Assembly (NCBI RefSeq): GCF_900113065.1
Contig: NZ_FOOA01000002.1
Span: 310,001 to 374,000 of the forward strand
Length of the DNA stretch: 64,000 nucleotides
From: Aureimonas phyllosphaerae
Lineage (GTDB): Bacteria; Pseudomonadota; Alphaproteobacteria; Rhizobiales; Rhizobiaceae
Reading direction: 5' to 3'
Positions 9,473-18,643 of the stretch are shown one piece after another; positions within the stretch are counted from its first letter, which is position 1; every line of letters starts with the position of its first letter. The notes beneath the pieces were generated by a model. The model was not told the origin of the DNA. It saw only the letters and a list, made by a program, of their open reading frames with translations, and searched no databases. Both the position numbers and the translations under genes were made by a program.

Positions 9473-10249
9473 CTAGACGCTCGTCCGCTGCTTTTGCGCG
9501 CGGTAAGAGCGGATGGAGAACGGAATCGTAGCGTAGTAGGCGATCGCCGAGAAGGTCAGTGTTTCCCAGAAAAAGCTGAGAAGCAGGCCGATGTAGAGCA
9601 CCACGACCAGGACGGCGGGCGCCACATACTCGCGGCGCAGCGGAATGCTGATCGTCTTGCCGGAATAGGTCGGGATATGGCTCGCCATCAGCACGCCGAC
9701 GATGACGAGGTAGATCGCCGCGGCAGCCGGCGTGATGTCCGGCAGGGCGACGTTGGACGTGAACCCTAGATAGACGGGAAACAGCGCGAGGCCGGCCCCG
9801 GCCGGCGACGGGATGCCGGTGAAATAGGCGCTCTTCCACGCCGGCTTGTTCGGTTCGTCCAGCATCGTGTTGAAGCGCGCGAGGCGAAGCGCGCAGCCCG
9901 AGATGTAGAGGAGCGCGCAGATCCAGCCGAACGATCCGACGTCGTGCAGCGTGTAGGCATAGAGAAGAAGCGCGGGCGCCACCCCGAAATTCACGATGTC
10001 GGCAAGCGAATCCATCTCGGCGCCGAACCGACTTTGTCCGTTCACGAGACGTGCGATGCGCCCATCGATACCGTCGAGGAACGCCGCCCCCAGCACCAGC
10101 CCGACGGCCAGTTCGAAGCGGCCCTCGAAGGCGAATCGGATGCCTGTGACGCCCGCACAGATCGATAGGATCGTGACGAGGTTCGGCAGAATCTGACGGA
10201 TGGGGATGCGCGAGGATGCGGCGGGCGGCGGTTCGATCGGCTCAACCAT
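9473..10249 (-). CDS. pssA: CDP-diacylglycerol--serine O-phosphatidyltransferase (phosphatidylserine synthase)
   Basis: Integral membrane enzyme making phosphatidylserine from CDP-diacylglycerol and serine. The CDP-alcohol phosphotransferase signature DxxDGxxARxxxxxxxxGxxxDxxxD is complete, beginning at DGIDGRIARL and ending at MDSLAD. Several hydrophobic helices follow. The 258 residues from the ATG at 10249 fit the family; GAGG precedes this start, and it lies 4 bases after the psd stop. Together with psd it forms the two-step route to phosphatidylethanolamine. Confidence 0.95.
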   Translation of the reverse strand: MVEPIEPPPAASSRIPIRQILPNLVTILSICAGVTGIRFAFEGRFELAVGLVLGAAFLDGIDGRIARLVNGQSRFGAEMDSLADIVNFGVAPALLLYAYTLHDVGSFGWICALLYISGCALRLARFNTMLDEPNKPAWKSAYFTGIPSPAGAGLALFPVYLGFTSNVALPDITPAAAAIYLVIVGVLMASHIPTYSGKTISIPLRREYVAPAVLVVVLYIGLLLSFFWETLTFSAIAYYATIPFSIRSYRAQKQRTSV

Positions 10250-10253
10250 CGCC

Positions 10254-10952
10254 TCAGTCCCGCCGGAAGGTCCAGGCCGGGTGGCCGGCGCCATACTCGG
10301 CGATCACGGTCTCGCCTGCGACGGCCTTCTGCCCCTCGGCGACACGCGGTACGGCGCCGTCCGGCAGATAGACGTCGAGGCGGGAGCCGAAGCGGATGAG
10401 GCCGAAACGCTCGCCCGTCTCCAGATGCTCTCCGGCGCGGGAGAACACGACGATGCGGCGCGCAACGGCGCCCGCGATCTGCACAACACCCACTTCGCCA
10501 TGCGCGTTGGCGATGACCATGCCGGAACGCTCATTGACCTCGCTCGCCTTGTCGAGCTCGGCGTTCTTGAAGAGGCCTTCCTTGTAGATGATCCGATCGA
10601 TGCGACCGCGGACCGGAGCCCGGTTCACGTGGCAATCGAAGACGTTCATGAAGATCGAGATCCGCAGCAGCGGCTCGTCGCCGAGGCCGAGATCGGCCGG
10701 CGGACGCACAAGCCCGACCAGCGAGACCTTGCCGTCCGCTGGGCTGACCACGAGGTCTTCGCCGACCGGCGTCGTCCGTGCGGGATCGCGGAAGAAGTAG
10801 GTGCACCAGACGGTGAGGATGAAGCCGATCCAGAGCAACGGCTCCCAGAGGAGACCGAGCAGCACGGAGGCGACGAAGAACCCGGCGATGAACGGATAGC
10901 CGGCCCGATGGATCGGAACGAAGACGTTTCGGATCGAGGCGATCATGTCCAT
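10254..10952 (-). CDS. psd: Phosphatidylserine decarboxylase proenzyme
   Basis: Decarboxylates phosphatidylserine to phosphatidylethanolamine. The precursor cleaves itself at a Gly-Ser bond to create a pyruvoyl group; here the site is in [12 protein letters not shown]. Earlier conserved segments are VSPADGKV and [19 protein letters not shown]. Two membrane segments near the N-terminus ([23 protein letters not shown]) match the short alphaproteobacterial form. I chose the ATG at 10952 (232 residues) with AAGGA upstream; an in-frame ATG at 10997 would add 15 residues. Confidence 0.95.
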   Translation of the reverse strand: MDMIASIRNVFVPIHRAGYPFIAGFFVASVLLGLLWEPLLWIGFILTVWCTYFFRDPARTTPVGEDLVVSPADGKVSLVGLVRPPADLGLGDEPLLRISIFMNVFDCHVNRAPVRGRIDRIIYKEGLFKNAELDKASEVNERSGMVIANAHGEVGVVQIAGAVARRIVVFSRAGEHLETGERFGLIRFGSRLDVYLPDGAVPRVAEGQKAVAGETVIAEYGAGHPAWTFRRD

Positions 10953-11039
10953 CGAGGCGGGAATCCTTATCAAGGCCGAAGCGGCTGGCCCCGACACATA
11001 GGGGTAAACCGCTTGGGTCTCAACGCCGCCGAGCGCGAC

Positions 11040-12890
11040 CTACTCGACGCTTGCCGGACGGCGACGCTCGATGACGCCGAGCGCATCCGCCTCGCGCGCG
11101 CGACGCAGTGCTTCCTCGGCCTCGCTCGCCTCGCGCTGCATGGTCCACATCTCGGCGTAGAGGCCACCCGCCGCCAGCAGCGCGCGGTGCGATCCGCGCT
11201 CGACGATGACGCCTGAGCGCAACACGATGATTTCATCGGCGTCGATGATCGTCGATAGGCGGTGGGCGATCGTCAGCGTCGTGCGCTGGCGCGAGACGAG
11301 CTGGAGCGCGCTCTGGATCTCCTGCTCGGTATGGGTGTCGAGCGCAGAGGTCGCCTCGTCGAGGACGAGGATCGGCGGGCTCTTCAGGATCGTACGCGCG
11401 ATCGCGACGCGCTGCTTCTCGCCGCCCGACAGCTTGAGACCGCGCTCGCCGACCATCGTGCCGTAACCGTCCGGCAGCGCCTCGATGAAGTGGGCGACCT
11501 GCGCCAGCGCCGCGGCCTGCTTCACCTCATCCTCGGCCGCCTCCGTGCGGCCATAGCGGATGTTGTAGGCGATCGTGTCGTTGAAGAGGACCGTGTCCTG
11601 CGGGACGATGCCGATGGCCGCGCGCACGCTGGCCTGCCGCACAGAAGCGATGTCTTGCCCGTCGATGGTGATGCGACCGGACTGGACGTCGTAGAAGCGA
11701 AAGAGAAGCCGCGAGATCGTCGACTTGCCGGCGCCCGAGGGGCCGACGATTGCCACCGATTTGCCGGCCGGCACCTCGAAGCTCACGCCCTTCAGGATCG
11801 GGCGCTCGGGATCGTAGCTGAAATGCACGTCCTCGAAGCGGATGGCTCCCTCGCCGACCACGAGGTCCTGTGCCCCCTCGCGGTCACGCACCTCCTCGCG
11901 GATACGCAGGAGGCGGAACATCTCCTCCATGTCGGTCAGCCCCTGCCGGATTTCGCGGTAGACGAAGCCGATGAAGTTGAGCGGCACCGACAGCTGCATG
12001 AGCATCGCATTGATGAAGACGAAGTCGCCGAGCGTCTGCGTGCCCGCCCGCACCTCAAGCGCCGACATGACCATCGCGACGCCCATGCCGGCGGAGAAGA
12101 TGACGCCCTGGCCGAAGTTGAGCCAGCCGAGCGAGGTCCAGGTCTGCGTCGCCGCCTTCTCGTAGCGCGCCATCGAGCGATCGAAACGCTCGGCCTCCAT
12201 CGTCTCGTTGCCGAAGTACTTCACCGTCTCGAAGTTCAGAAGCGAGTCGATCGCCTTGGTGTTCGCCTCGGTATCGGAGTCGTTCATCTCGCGGCGGATC
12301 GCGATGCGCCAGTCGCTCGCTTTGATCGTGAACCAGCCGTAGGCGAACACCGTCACCGCGACGACCACGAGATACCGCCAGCCGTAGGCGAAACCGAAGA
12401 TCGCGGCCGTCAGCGCGAATTCGAGGATCGTCGGCACCGTGTTGAGGATCGTGAAGCGCACGATCGTCTCGATGCCCTTGGTGCCACGCTCGATGATGCG
12501 GCTGAGTCCGCCCGTCCGCCGCTCCAGATGGAAGCGCAGCGACAGCTGGTGCATATGCACGAAGGTCTTGAAGGCGAGAACGCGGACCGCGTGCTGTCCG
12601 ACGCTGGCAAACAGCGAGTCGCGCAACTGGTTGAGCGCGACGGACACGACGCGAGCGACGTTGTAGGCGACGACGAGCGTCACCGCCCCGGTGAGCACGA
12701 GCGGTAGCCACTCCTGCGCCGTATGACTGCCGTCGAGGGCATCGGTCGCCCACTTGAAGAAGTATGGAATACCGACCGTCAAAAGCTTGGCGAGCACGAG
12801 GTAGAAGCTCGCCCAGACGACGCGGGCTCGCAGGTCGGGCCGTCCTTCCGGCCACATGTAGGGCCAGAGGCTCTTCAGCGTGCGCCACAT
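11040..12890 (-). CDS. ABC transporter, fused permease/ATPase of the Atm1/HMT1 type
   Basis: Half-size exporter of 616 residues with an N-terminal six-helix transmembrane domain and a C-terminal ATPase. The ATPase shows Walker A GPSGAGKST, signature LSGGEKQRVAIART and Walker B ILVLDEATSALD. The transmembrane part has the Atm1-family stretch TEANTKAIDSLLNFETVKYFGNE. Characterised bacterial Atm1 proteins export glutathione derivatives and metal adducts; that substrate is inferred here. The ATG at 12890 has GAAGG upstream, and an in-frame TTG slightly upstream is possible. It lies upstream of psd on the same strand with an 87-base gap. Confidence 0.9.
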   Translation of the reverse strand: MWRTLKSLWPYMWPEGRPDLRARVVWASFYLVLAKLLTVGIPYFFKWATDALDGSHTAQEWLPLVLTGAVTLVVAYNVARVVSVALNQLRDSLFASVGQHAVRVLAFKTFVHMHQLSLRFHLERRTGGLSRIIERGTKGIETIVRFTILNTVPTILEFALTAAIFGFAYGWRYLVVVAVTVFAYGWFTIKASDWRIAIRREMNDSDTEANTKAIDSLLNFETVKYFGNETMEAERFDRSMARYEKAATQTWTSLGWLNFGQGVIFSAGMGVAMVMSALEVRAGTQTLGDFVFINAMLMQLSVPLNFIGFVYREIRQGLTDMEEMFRLLRIREEVRDREGAQDLVVGEGAIRFEDVHFSYDPERPILKGVSFEVPAGKSVAIVGPSGAGKSTISRLLFRFYDVQSGRITIDGQDIASVRQASVRAAIGIVPQDTVLFNDTIAYNIRYGRTEAAEDEVKQAAALAQVAHFIEALPDGYGTMVGERGLKLSGGEKQRVAIARTILKSPPILVLDEATSALDTHTEQEIQSALQLVSRQRTTLTIAHRLSTIIDADEIIVLRSGVIVERGSHRALLAAGGLYAEMWTMQREASEAEEALRRAREADALGVIERRRPASVE

Positions 12891-13067
12891 GACGCGACCT
12901 TCGCCGGCAGCGGCGGGCTTGGATGTCTGGGACAAGATAGTGGCGTTCCATCGCGACGGGCGACCGGCTGGAGGCAGCCGCCGTTTTGGAACGCTTCTAT
13001 CCCTCCACCCCGCGCAGGACCAGCCCATCCCGCGTGATGCGAGACCCGCCGCTTCGCGAACAGCGCG

Positions 13068-14666
13068 TCAACCGCGAGGAGGCTCTCCGACAATTGCGTC
13101 ATCGGGGACCCGGAACACCTGTCCCGGATAGATGCGGTTGGGGTCGCGAATCTGGTCGCCGTTGGCGAGGTAGATCACGGTGTATCGGTTGCCACGACCG
13201 TAGGTCTCGCGGGAGATCCGCCACAGCGTATCGCCGCGGCGGATGATCACACGGGATGCCGACGCCTCCAGCGGCGCCTGACGAACCGTCGGGGGTTCCG
13301 TCGCCGGCGCGCTTCCGCTGGCGGACATTCCATCCGAACCTGCAGCCCCATCTGGCCTCTGCTCGGCGGACGCCATCGAGCCCGCCGCCGTCCCAGCCGC
13401 CGTGGTGGATGATCCAGCCGCGGGTTCGATCTCCGCGGCGTCCGGCGCAGAAGACGCGGAAGCGGCGTCGGCTGAAGCGGCATCGCCGGGCGCGCCGACC
13501 GACGCCGCCGTTCCGGCAGAGCGCGGTCCGTCGGCGGCATCAGCCTTGCTGGCTGTGCCCGTCGTGTTTTCCTGTTCCCGCCTAGGCTTTGGTGCCGCGG
13601 CGATCGCAGCCATCGAATTTCCATCGGGGCGTTGGAACGGAACCTCGACCCGGCTGACGACGCGTCCAGCCTCGTCGAGCGCATCGACGCGAATGGTGTG
13701 CTGGCCAACGGCGACATTGGTGCGGGCGCTCGCGACATATCGTTCGCCGACGCCACTTCTGGCTTCCGCGACTGGCTGATCGTCGAGATACACGCGAACG
13801 GTCGACCGCTCCTTGACCGAGCCGGCGACGAACAACCGATCCCCTTCGATCTCGACGGCGTCGACGCCGAGCAGCGTCCCAGTCGCCTCGGAGGGTGTCG
13901 GCACGTTCGGCGTGGCCGGTTGGGGCGCGACCGCTGCGACCGCGCGCGGCGGCTCCGGATCGTCTCTCGATTCTTCGGCCGCCGAGTTCGGTCCGCTCGG
14001 CAAGGCAGCAGCAAGGCCGGCTTCCGCGGGACGCTGAATGATCTCGCTCGCTTCGCCGGGACGCTGCATCATGACCAGCAGTTCTTCCGACTTGCCGGAG
14101 GGGGGTACGTTGATCACCGCCGCGTCGTTCGAGACGTTATCGTCGCGCTGGGCTAGCTGAAGGCGGTGGCTTCCCTCCGGCAGGGACAGCGTCATCACGA
14201 AGTCGCCGTTGGCGTCCGTGTTGGCTTGCCCGAACGTGCGCGTGCCGTCGGTTAGCGTGATGAGCTCATTGGCAGCTCCCTTGCCGGCGACCACCGTCGA
14301 ACCATCGGGCTCGACGCGAACCACGTCGAAACCCGGTGCCGGGCTGGAAGCGGATGCGGTTTCAGGCGACTGCGAGCTTGCGGTTGTGCCCGGTGGTTCG
14401 GAACCGGCAGCGGGCGTCTGCGATGCGGTCTGCTCGCCACTCTCGGACGCATTGCGCTGGCTCGTCTGACCGGTCGAAGGTACAGGCGCGTCGTCCGCCG
14501 CGATTTGCGAGGGTGCCGGCGAGCTCGATGTCGTTCCGGTCGGAATGGCCGGATGGGGCGCGGTCACCGACGTGCCGGTATCGACCCCGAAGAGGCCGCG
14601 ATACCAGCCCAAGGCAAATGCAGCGATCACCGCGACCGCCAGAATCGGCCCCTTCCGTCTGATCAT
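13068..14666 (-). CDS. Large LysM peptidoglycan-binding protein with Ig-like repeats
   Basis: 532-residue membrane-anchored envelope protein. After MIRRKGP comes one hydrophobic helix (ILAVAVIAAFALGWY) that should anchor it to the inner membrane. A long Pro/Ser/Thr-rich linker follows. Two Ig-like or carbohydrate-binding-like modules come next (DVVRVEPDGSTVVAGKG and VDAVEIEGDRLFVAGSV), separated by low-complexity sequence. A C-terminal LysM domain (IIRRGDTLWRISRETYG...NRIYPGQVFRVP) ends the protein. LysM binds peptidoglycan; the role of the Ig-like modules is unknown. The ATG at 14666 places the helix at the N-terminus; an ATG at 14678 is also in frame. Confidence 0.85.
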   Translation of the reverse strand: MIRRKGPILAVAVIAAFALGWYRGLFGVDTGTSVTAPHPAIPTGTTSSSPAPSQIAADDAPVPSTGQTSQRNASESGEQTASQTPAAGSEPPGTTASSQSPETASASSPAPGFDVVRVEPDGSTVVAGKGAANELITLTDGTRTFGQANTDANGDFVMTLSLPEGSHRLQLAQRDDNVSNDAAVINVPPSGKSEELLVMMQRPGEASEIIQRPAEAGLAAALPSGPNSAAEESRDDPEPPRAVAAVAPQPATPNVPTPSEATGTLLGVDAVEIEGDRLFVAGSVKERSTVRVYLDDQPVAEARSGVGERYVASARTNVAVGQHTIRVDALDEAGRVVSRVEVPFQRPDGNSMAAIAAAPKPRREQENTTGTASKADAADGPRSAGTAASVGAPGDAASADAASASSAPDAAEIEPAAGSSTTAAGTAAGSMASAEQRPDGAAGSDGMSASGSAPATEPPTVRQAPLEASASRVIIRRGDTLWRISRETYGRGNRYTVIYLANGDQIRDPNRIYPGQVFRVPDDAIVGEPPRG

Positions 14667-14836
14667 CGCGTCGCACATCCTTCCAGTACAAGGTTCGATA
14701 CAGGCGAACCTATCGCGCGCACTGTCCCGCCACAATGCGATTAGTCGTGCAATTCGAACGGGATGGGCAGTCCGTTGCCGTATGGTAACCAGCACGGCGG
14801 TCGTATCGCGCGGCATCCGCTTCGGCCGAGTTTGCC

Positions 14837-14865
14837 CTTGAACATTGTCGAGGCTTCCGATACTT
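14837..14865 (+). promoter_or_regulatory. Sigma-70-type promoter for tRNA-Ser
   Basis: CTTGAA (14837-14842) and ATACTT (14860-14865) are separated by 17 bases, a good fit to alphaproteobacterial housekeeping promoters. The expected start point is about five bases before the mature tRNA 5' end. Confidence 0.65.
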
Positions 14866-14876
14866 CCAACCGCGTC

Positions 14877-14966
14877 GGAGAGGTGGCCGAGTGGTCGAAG
14901 GCGCTCCCCTGCTAAGGGAGTATACCGGGAACGGTATCGTGGGTTCGAATCCCATCTTCTCCGCCA
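14877..14966 (+). tRNA. tRNA-Ser(GCT)
   Basis: 90-base class II tRNA. The acceptor arms GGAGAGG and CTTCTCC pair (one G-U), the anticodon stem CTCCC/GGGAG closes the loop CTGCTAA with anticodon GCT at 14911-14913, and the T-loop is GGTTCGAATCC. A long variable arm (TACCGGGAACGGTA) is as expected for serine. CCA is encoded. It reads AGC/AGU codons. Confidence 0.97.
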
Positions 14967-15103
14967 CATCGACCAGATATCGATGCTCCCAAGTTCCCTT
15001 ATATCGTTCTCCTGATTGAAGAAGCGGGCACAAAACCTTCAAAACCACCCTATAGAAGCGTCTCGATTAGCCGGTCCTCGTGCTGGCCGATGCGGAATGT
15101 TCG

Positions 15104-16351
15104 ATGCGCAAAAATCTCCTGCCGATCGTCTCGCTTCTGCTGTCCACCTTCTTCCTCATGGCGGGCGCGGGTCTGCAGGGTATCCTCTTGCCGGTCCGCG
15201 CATCGTTGGAGGGCTGGAGCCCCTATGAAATCGGCCTGATGGGTACGAGCTACGCGATCGGCTTCACGCTGGGCTGCGTGACCATGCCAACGGTGGTCCG
15301 ATCGGCCGGGCATGTGCGAAGCTTCTCGGCGCTGGCAGCCCTGCTCGCGATCGCGATCCTCGTCCACGGCATCGCGGTCGAAACCGCACCCTGGGTCATC
15401 GCGCGCGGCTTCTCGGGATTTGCGCTCGCGGGCGCCTACATGGTCATCGAGAGCTGGTTGAACGAGCGCGTGACCAACGAGACGCGCGGGCGCGTCTTCT
15501 CGATCTACATGGTGGTCTCCATGGTCGCGATGATCGCAGGCCAGTTCGCCATGCCGCTGGCCGATCCGGCGCTCCCGACCGTCTTCATGATCTGCGCGAT
15601 CTTCTTCGCGATGGCGGTGATACCGAACGCCCTGTCGCGTGCTCCGAGCCCGAAGCCTCTGACTCAGGTGCGCTTGGACGTCCGCAGCCTCTATCGCAAC
15701 TCGCCGGCCGCGGTCGCGGGCGTCTTCCTGTCCGGCATCCTGTCGGGCGCTTGGATCAATATGGCCCCAGTGCTGGGACAGGACATCGGTCTGTCGACGA
15801 CGGAAATCTCGACGCTGCTGGTCGCGACCATGGCGGGCGGTGCCATCCTGCAGGTACCGCTCGGACGGCTGTCCGACCGGGTGGACCGTCGCTATGTCCT
15901 CGCGCTGTCGGGCACCATCGGCCTCGGCGCTGCGTTGTGCGCCCTGACGCTCTGGTCGGGCGGTTCGCTCACATTGTTCGCGATAGCCGCCGTGATCGGC
16001 GGGGTGATCTATCCCACCTACTCGCTCGCCGTCGCGCACGCCAACGACATCGCCGATCCCAGCGATTTCGTGAAGATCTCGGGCGGGCTTCTGGTGCTCT
16101 ACGGGTTCGGCACGATGGGCGGCCCGATGCTGGCCGCCTGGCTGATGCAGACCTACGGACCGGACGGTATCTTCATCGCGACCGGCGGCGCGCATCTGGC
16201 GCTTCTCGTTTACACGCTCGCCCGTATTTCGCTCCGGTCCCCATCGCCCGCGAACCGGAGGCCGGAATTCCAATCCGTGCCTCTGGCGCGTGTTCAGACG
16301 CCCGCCTCAGTCACGCTGGACCCACGGGCGGACGCGGCCCTGGAGCGCTAG
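15104..16351 (+). CDS. MFS transporter
   Basis: 415-residue major facilitator with about 12 hydrophobic segments. The motif between helices 2 and 3 is degenerate, while the C-terminal half retains GRLSDRVDRRYVLALSG, which resembles the second copy of the MFS motif (GxxxDRxxRR). The sequence resembles the YcaD-like group with GYMVIESWLNE-type features (AYMVIESWLNERV). The transported compound is not predictable. The start at MRKNLLPIV is preferred over an ATG 24 bases upstream because it begins just before helix 1. It converges with iolD (84-base gap). Confidence 0.9.
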   Translation: MRKNLLPIVSLLLSTFFLMAGAGLQGILLPVRASLEGWSPYEIGLMGTSYAIGFTLGCVTMPTVVRSAGHVRSFSALAALLAIAILVHGIAVETAPWVIARGFSGFALAGAYMVIESWLNERVTNETRGRVFSIYMVVSMVAMIAGQFAMPLADPALPTVFMICAIFFAMAVIPNALSRAPSPKPLTQVRLDVRSLYRNSPAAVAGVFLSGILSGAWINMAPVLGQDIGLSTTEISTLLVATMAGGAILQVPLGRLSDRVDRRYVLALSGTIGLGAALCALTLWSGGSLTLFAIAAVIGGVIYPTYSLAVAHANDIADPSDFVKISGGLLVLYGFGTMGGPMLAAWLMQTYGPDGIFIATGGAHLALLVYTLARISLRSPSPANRRPEFQSVPLARVQTPASVTLDPRADAALER

Positions 16352-16435
16352 CGAGCGCCGCTTCCCGGGAGAACGCCGACCCGCAATGCGCTAGGCAGAT
16401 CGGAGGAGGAACGACGCCCGATCCTTCGACGATCC

Positions 16436-18289
16436 TCAGTTGATCGCCCGCTGGAGGGCTCGCTTCTCTTCGTACCGGGTGCGTGCATCGCCGACCTCGG
16501 AGCGATCGGACACCTCCGGCACGGCGACGTCCCACCAGTGGCCGCCCGCCTCCGTCACGATCAGCGGGTGGGTGTCCACGAGGATCAGGGTCGTGCGAGT
16601 GTTGGACTTCGTGCGTTCGAGCGCGGCTTCGAGGTCGGTGATCGAGGCCACCTTCTCGGCTTCCGCTCCCATGGCCCGAGCGTGCGCCACGAAGTCGATG
16701 TCGGGCGTGACCTCCTGGCGGCAGTCCTGCAGCAGATTGTTGAAGTTGGCGCCGCCGCAGGCCATCTGCAGGCGATTGATGCAACCGTAGCCCCGGTTGT
16801 CGAGCAGTACGATGGTCAGCTTCTGGCCCAGCATGACCGAGGTCGCGAGCTCCGAGTTCATCATCATGTAGGAGCCATCGCCGACCATGACGATGACGTC
16901 CTTCTTCGGCCGCGCCATCTTGGCGCCGAGACCACCGGCGATCTCGTAGCCCATGCAGGAGAAGCCGTACTCCATGTGATAACCGCCGGGCTGGGTTGGC
17001 GCCCAGAGCTTGTGGAGTTCGCCGGGAAGACCACCCGCGGCGCACAGGACGATCGTGTCCTCCGTCCCGCGAGCGCGGGCGACAGCCCCGATGACCTGGG
17101 CATCGGACGGCAGTTCGGCGTTGCTGGAAGCCAGCGCCTTGTTGGCCGCGTCGAACCAGTTGGACCGCTCGGCCTTGGCGCGATCGTCCTGCCCCGTCGC
17201 CCGCCAGCCGCCAAGTTCCCGAGAGAGATCCGCAAGTCCCACCCGGGAATCTGCGACGAGCGGGACGCCGCCGTGCTTGACTGCGTCATAGGGCGCGACG
17301 TTGAGACCGATGATCTTCAGCTCTTCGGACCGGAAGAGAGCCCAGGATCCGGTCGTGAAATCCTGCAGTCGCGTGCCCACCGCGAGCACCACGTCGGCAT
17401 CGGCGGCCAGCGCATTGGCCGCGCTCGTGCCGGTCACGCCCACCGAACCGAGCGACAACTCGCTCCGCTCGTCGATCGCGGATTTGCCGGCCTGCGTGAC
17501 CGCAACGGGCACGCGATGGCGCTCGGCAAAGGCGGCGAGTTCGGCCGTGGCTTCTGAATAGAGAACGCCGCCGCCGGCGATGATCATAGGTTTCTTTGCA
17601 GCCCGAAGCAGCGCGACGGCGCTGGCGAGTTCGTCCTGGTCGGGACGCGGGCGACGGAAGGCCCATACTTTCTCGGCGAAAAGAGCCTCCGGGAAGTCGA
17701 ACGCCTCGGCCTGAACGTCCTGGCAGAGAGAGAGGGTCACGGGCCCGCAATCCACCGGATCGGTCAGGACCTGCATCGTCCGCTGAAGTGCCGGGATCAA
17801 CTGCTCGGGACGCTGGATGCGATCGAAGTAGCGCGATACCGGGCGGAAGCAGTCGGATGCCGAAACGCTGCCGTCTCCGAAATCCTCGATCTGCTGGAGG
17901 ACCGGGTCCGGCAGTCGGCTGGCGAAGACGTCGCCGGGAAGGAACAGGACCGGCAGCCTGTTGACGTGGGCGACACCAGCGGCCGTGACGAGATTGAGTG
18001 CACCCGGCCCGATGGAGGTCGTGCAGGCCATGAAGCGACGGCGGAAGCTGGCCTTGGCGAAGGCGATCGCGGCATGGGCCATGCCTTGCTCGTTGTGGGC
18101 GCGATAGGTCGGAAAGTCGTCCCTCACCGCCTGCAAGGCTTCACCCATCCCCGCAACGTTGCCGTGGCCGAAGATCGCCCAGCAGCCCGCAAAGATCGGA
18201 AGCGTCTCCCCGTCGATGACCGTCTTCTGCGCCATCATGAAGCGCACGAGGGCTTGGGAAGTCGTCAGTCGAACCGTGTTCGCCGTCAT
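16436..18289 (-). CDS. iolD: 3D-(3,5/4)-trihydroxycyclohexane-1,2-dione acylhydrolase (inositol catabolism)
   Basis: ThDP-dependent hydrolase that opens the diketo-inositol ring to 5-deoxy-D-glucuronate. The 617-residue protein has the ThDP-activating Glu in AHNEQGMAHAAI, and the ThDP-Mg motif GDGSYMMMNSELA ending in LLDNRGYGCIN. The N-terminus (TTSQALVRFMMAQ) and the INRLQMACGG segment are typical of IolD rather than of acetolactate synthases. The frame runs upstream to a TTG at 18484, but homology begins at the ATG at 18289 with GAG upstream. It is divergent from iolR, not inside the iolCEB run. Confidence 0.95.
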   Translation of the reverse strand: MTANTVRLTTSQALVRFMMAQKTVIDGETLPIFAGCWAIFGHGNVAGMGEALQAVRDDFPTYRAHNEQGMAHAAIAFAKASFRRRFMACTTSIGPGALNLVTAAGVAHVNRLPVLFLPGDVFASRLPDPVLQQIEDFGDGSVSASDCFRPVSRYFDRIQRPEQLIPALQRTMQVLTDPVDCGPVTLSLCQDVQAEAFDFPEALFAEKVWAFRRPRPDQDELASAVALLRAAKKPMIIAGGGVLYSEATAELAAFAERHRVPVAVTQAGKSAIDERSELSLGSVGVTGTSAANALAADADVVLAVGTRLQDFTTGSWALFRSEELKIIGLNVAPYDAVKHGGVPLVADSRVGLADLSRELGGWRATGQDDRAKAERSNWFDAANKALASSNAELPSDAQVIGAVARARGTEDTIVLCAAGGLPGELHKLWAPTQPGGYHMEYGFSCMGYEIAGGLGAKMARPKKDVIVMVGDGSYMMMNSELATSVMLGQKLTIVLLDNRGYGCINRLQMACGGANFNNLLQDCRQEVTPDIDFVAHARAMGAEAEKVASITDLEAALERTKSNTRTTLILVDTHPLIVTEAGGHWWDVAVPEVSDRSEVGDARTRYEEKRALQRAIN

Positions 18290-18493
18290 CTCGCTCGTCC
18301 TCCGCCTGCTGTCCGGATCGTCTCTCCAACCGGTCGGGACAGAATCTAATTTCGTCGCTTCTCGAAAGGCCGGTCGGGCGCCAAACCCAAGGTCAGCCCT
18401 TGCGCCCGCCGTATGGTCCCGCCAGCATAGAGGAAGGAGACCGATCGTCCGGATGAGTCGCGATCGAAGCCATCCTTCTTCCAATTAGACCAG

Positions 18494-18545
18494 CCGATGT
18501 CAAAATAGAACTTCTACGCCGAAACATCGGGGCCTAGAACTTCTA
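18494..18545. promoter_or_regulatory. Operator-like palindromes between iolD and iolR
   Basis: Inside the 354-base gap between the divergent iolD and iolR starts, the 11-base palindrome TAGAACTTCTA occurs twice, at 18506-18516 and 18535-18545. The first copy is nested inside a second inverted repeat, CCGATGT (18494-18500) with ACATCGG (18524-18530). The second copy, read with its flank, gives AGAA-N6-TTTC, a degenerate form of the IolR motif GGAA-N6-TTCC. I infer an IolR operator region controlling both genes. I see no gene in the rest of the gap. Confidence 0.55.
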
Positions 18546-18643
18546 TTTCGCGTGGACGGGTTGTGTCAACGCGCGAACGGTGGCCTAGTGTCATCCGATG
18601 CCCTGCTGGTCATGGACCGTCAGGATCGTGAAAGGTCGTCCTG

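Noticed and set aside
18290-18484. An upstream extension of iolD by 65 codons from TTG 18484.
   Set aside because: The extension has no homology to IolD and would cover the likely promoter of iolD; the ATG at 18289 matches the family start.
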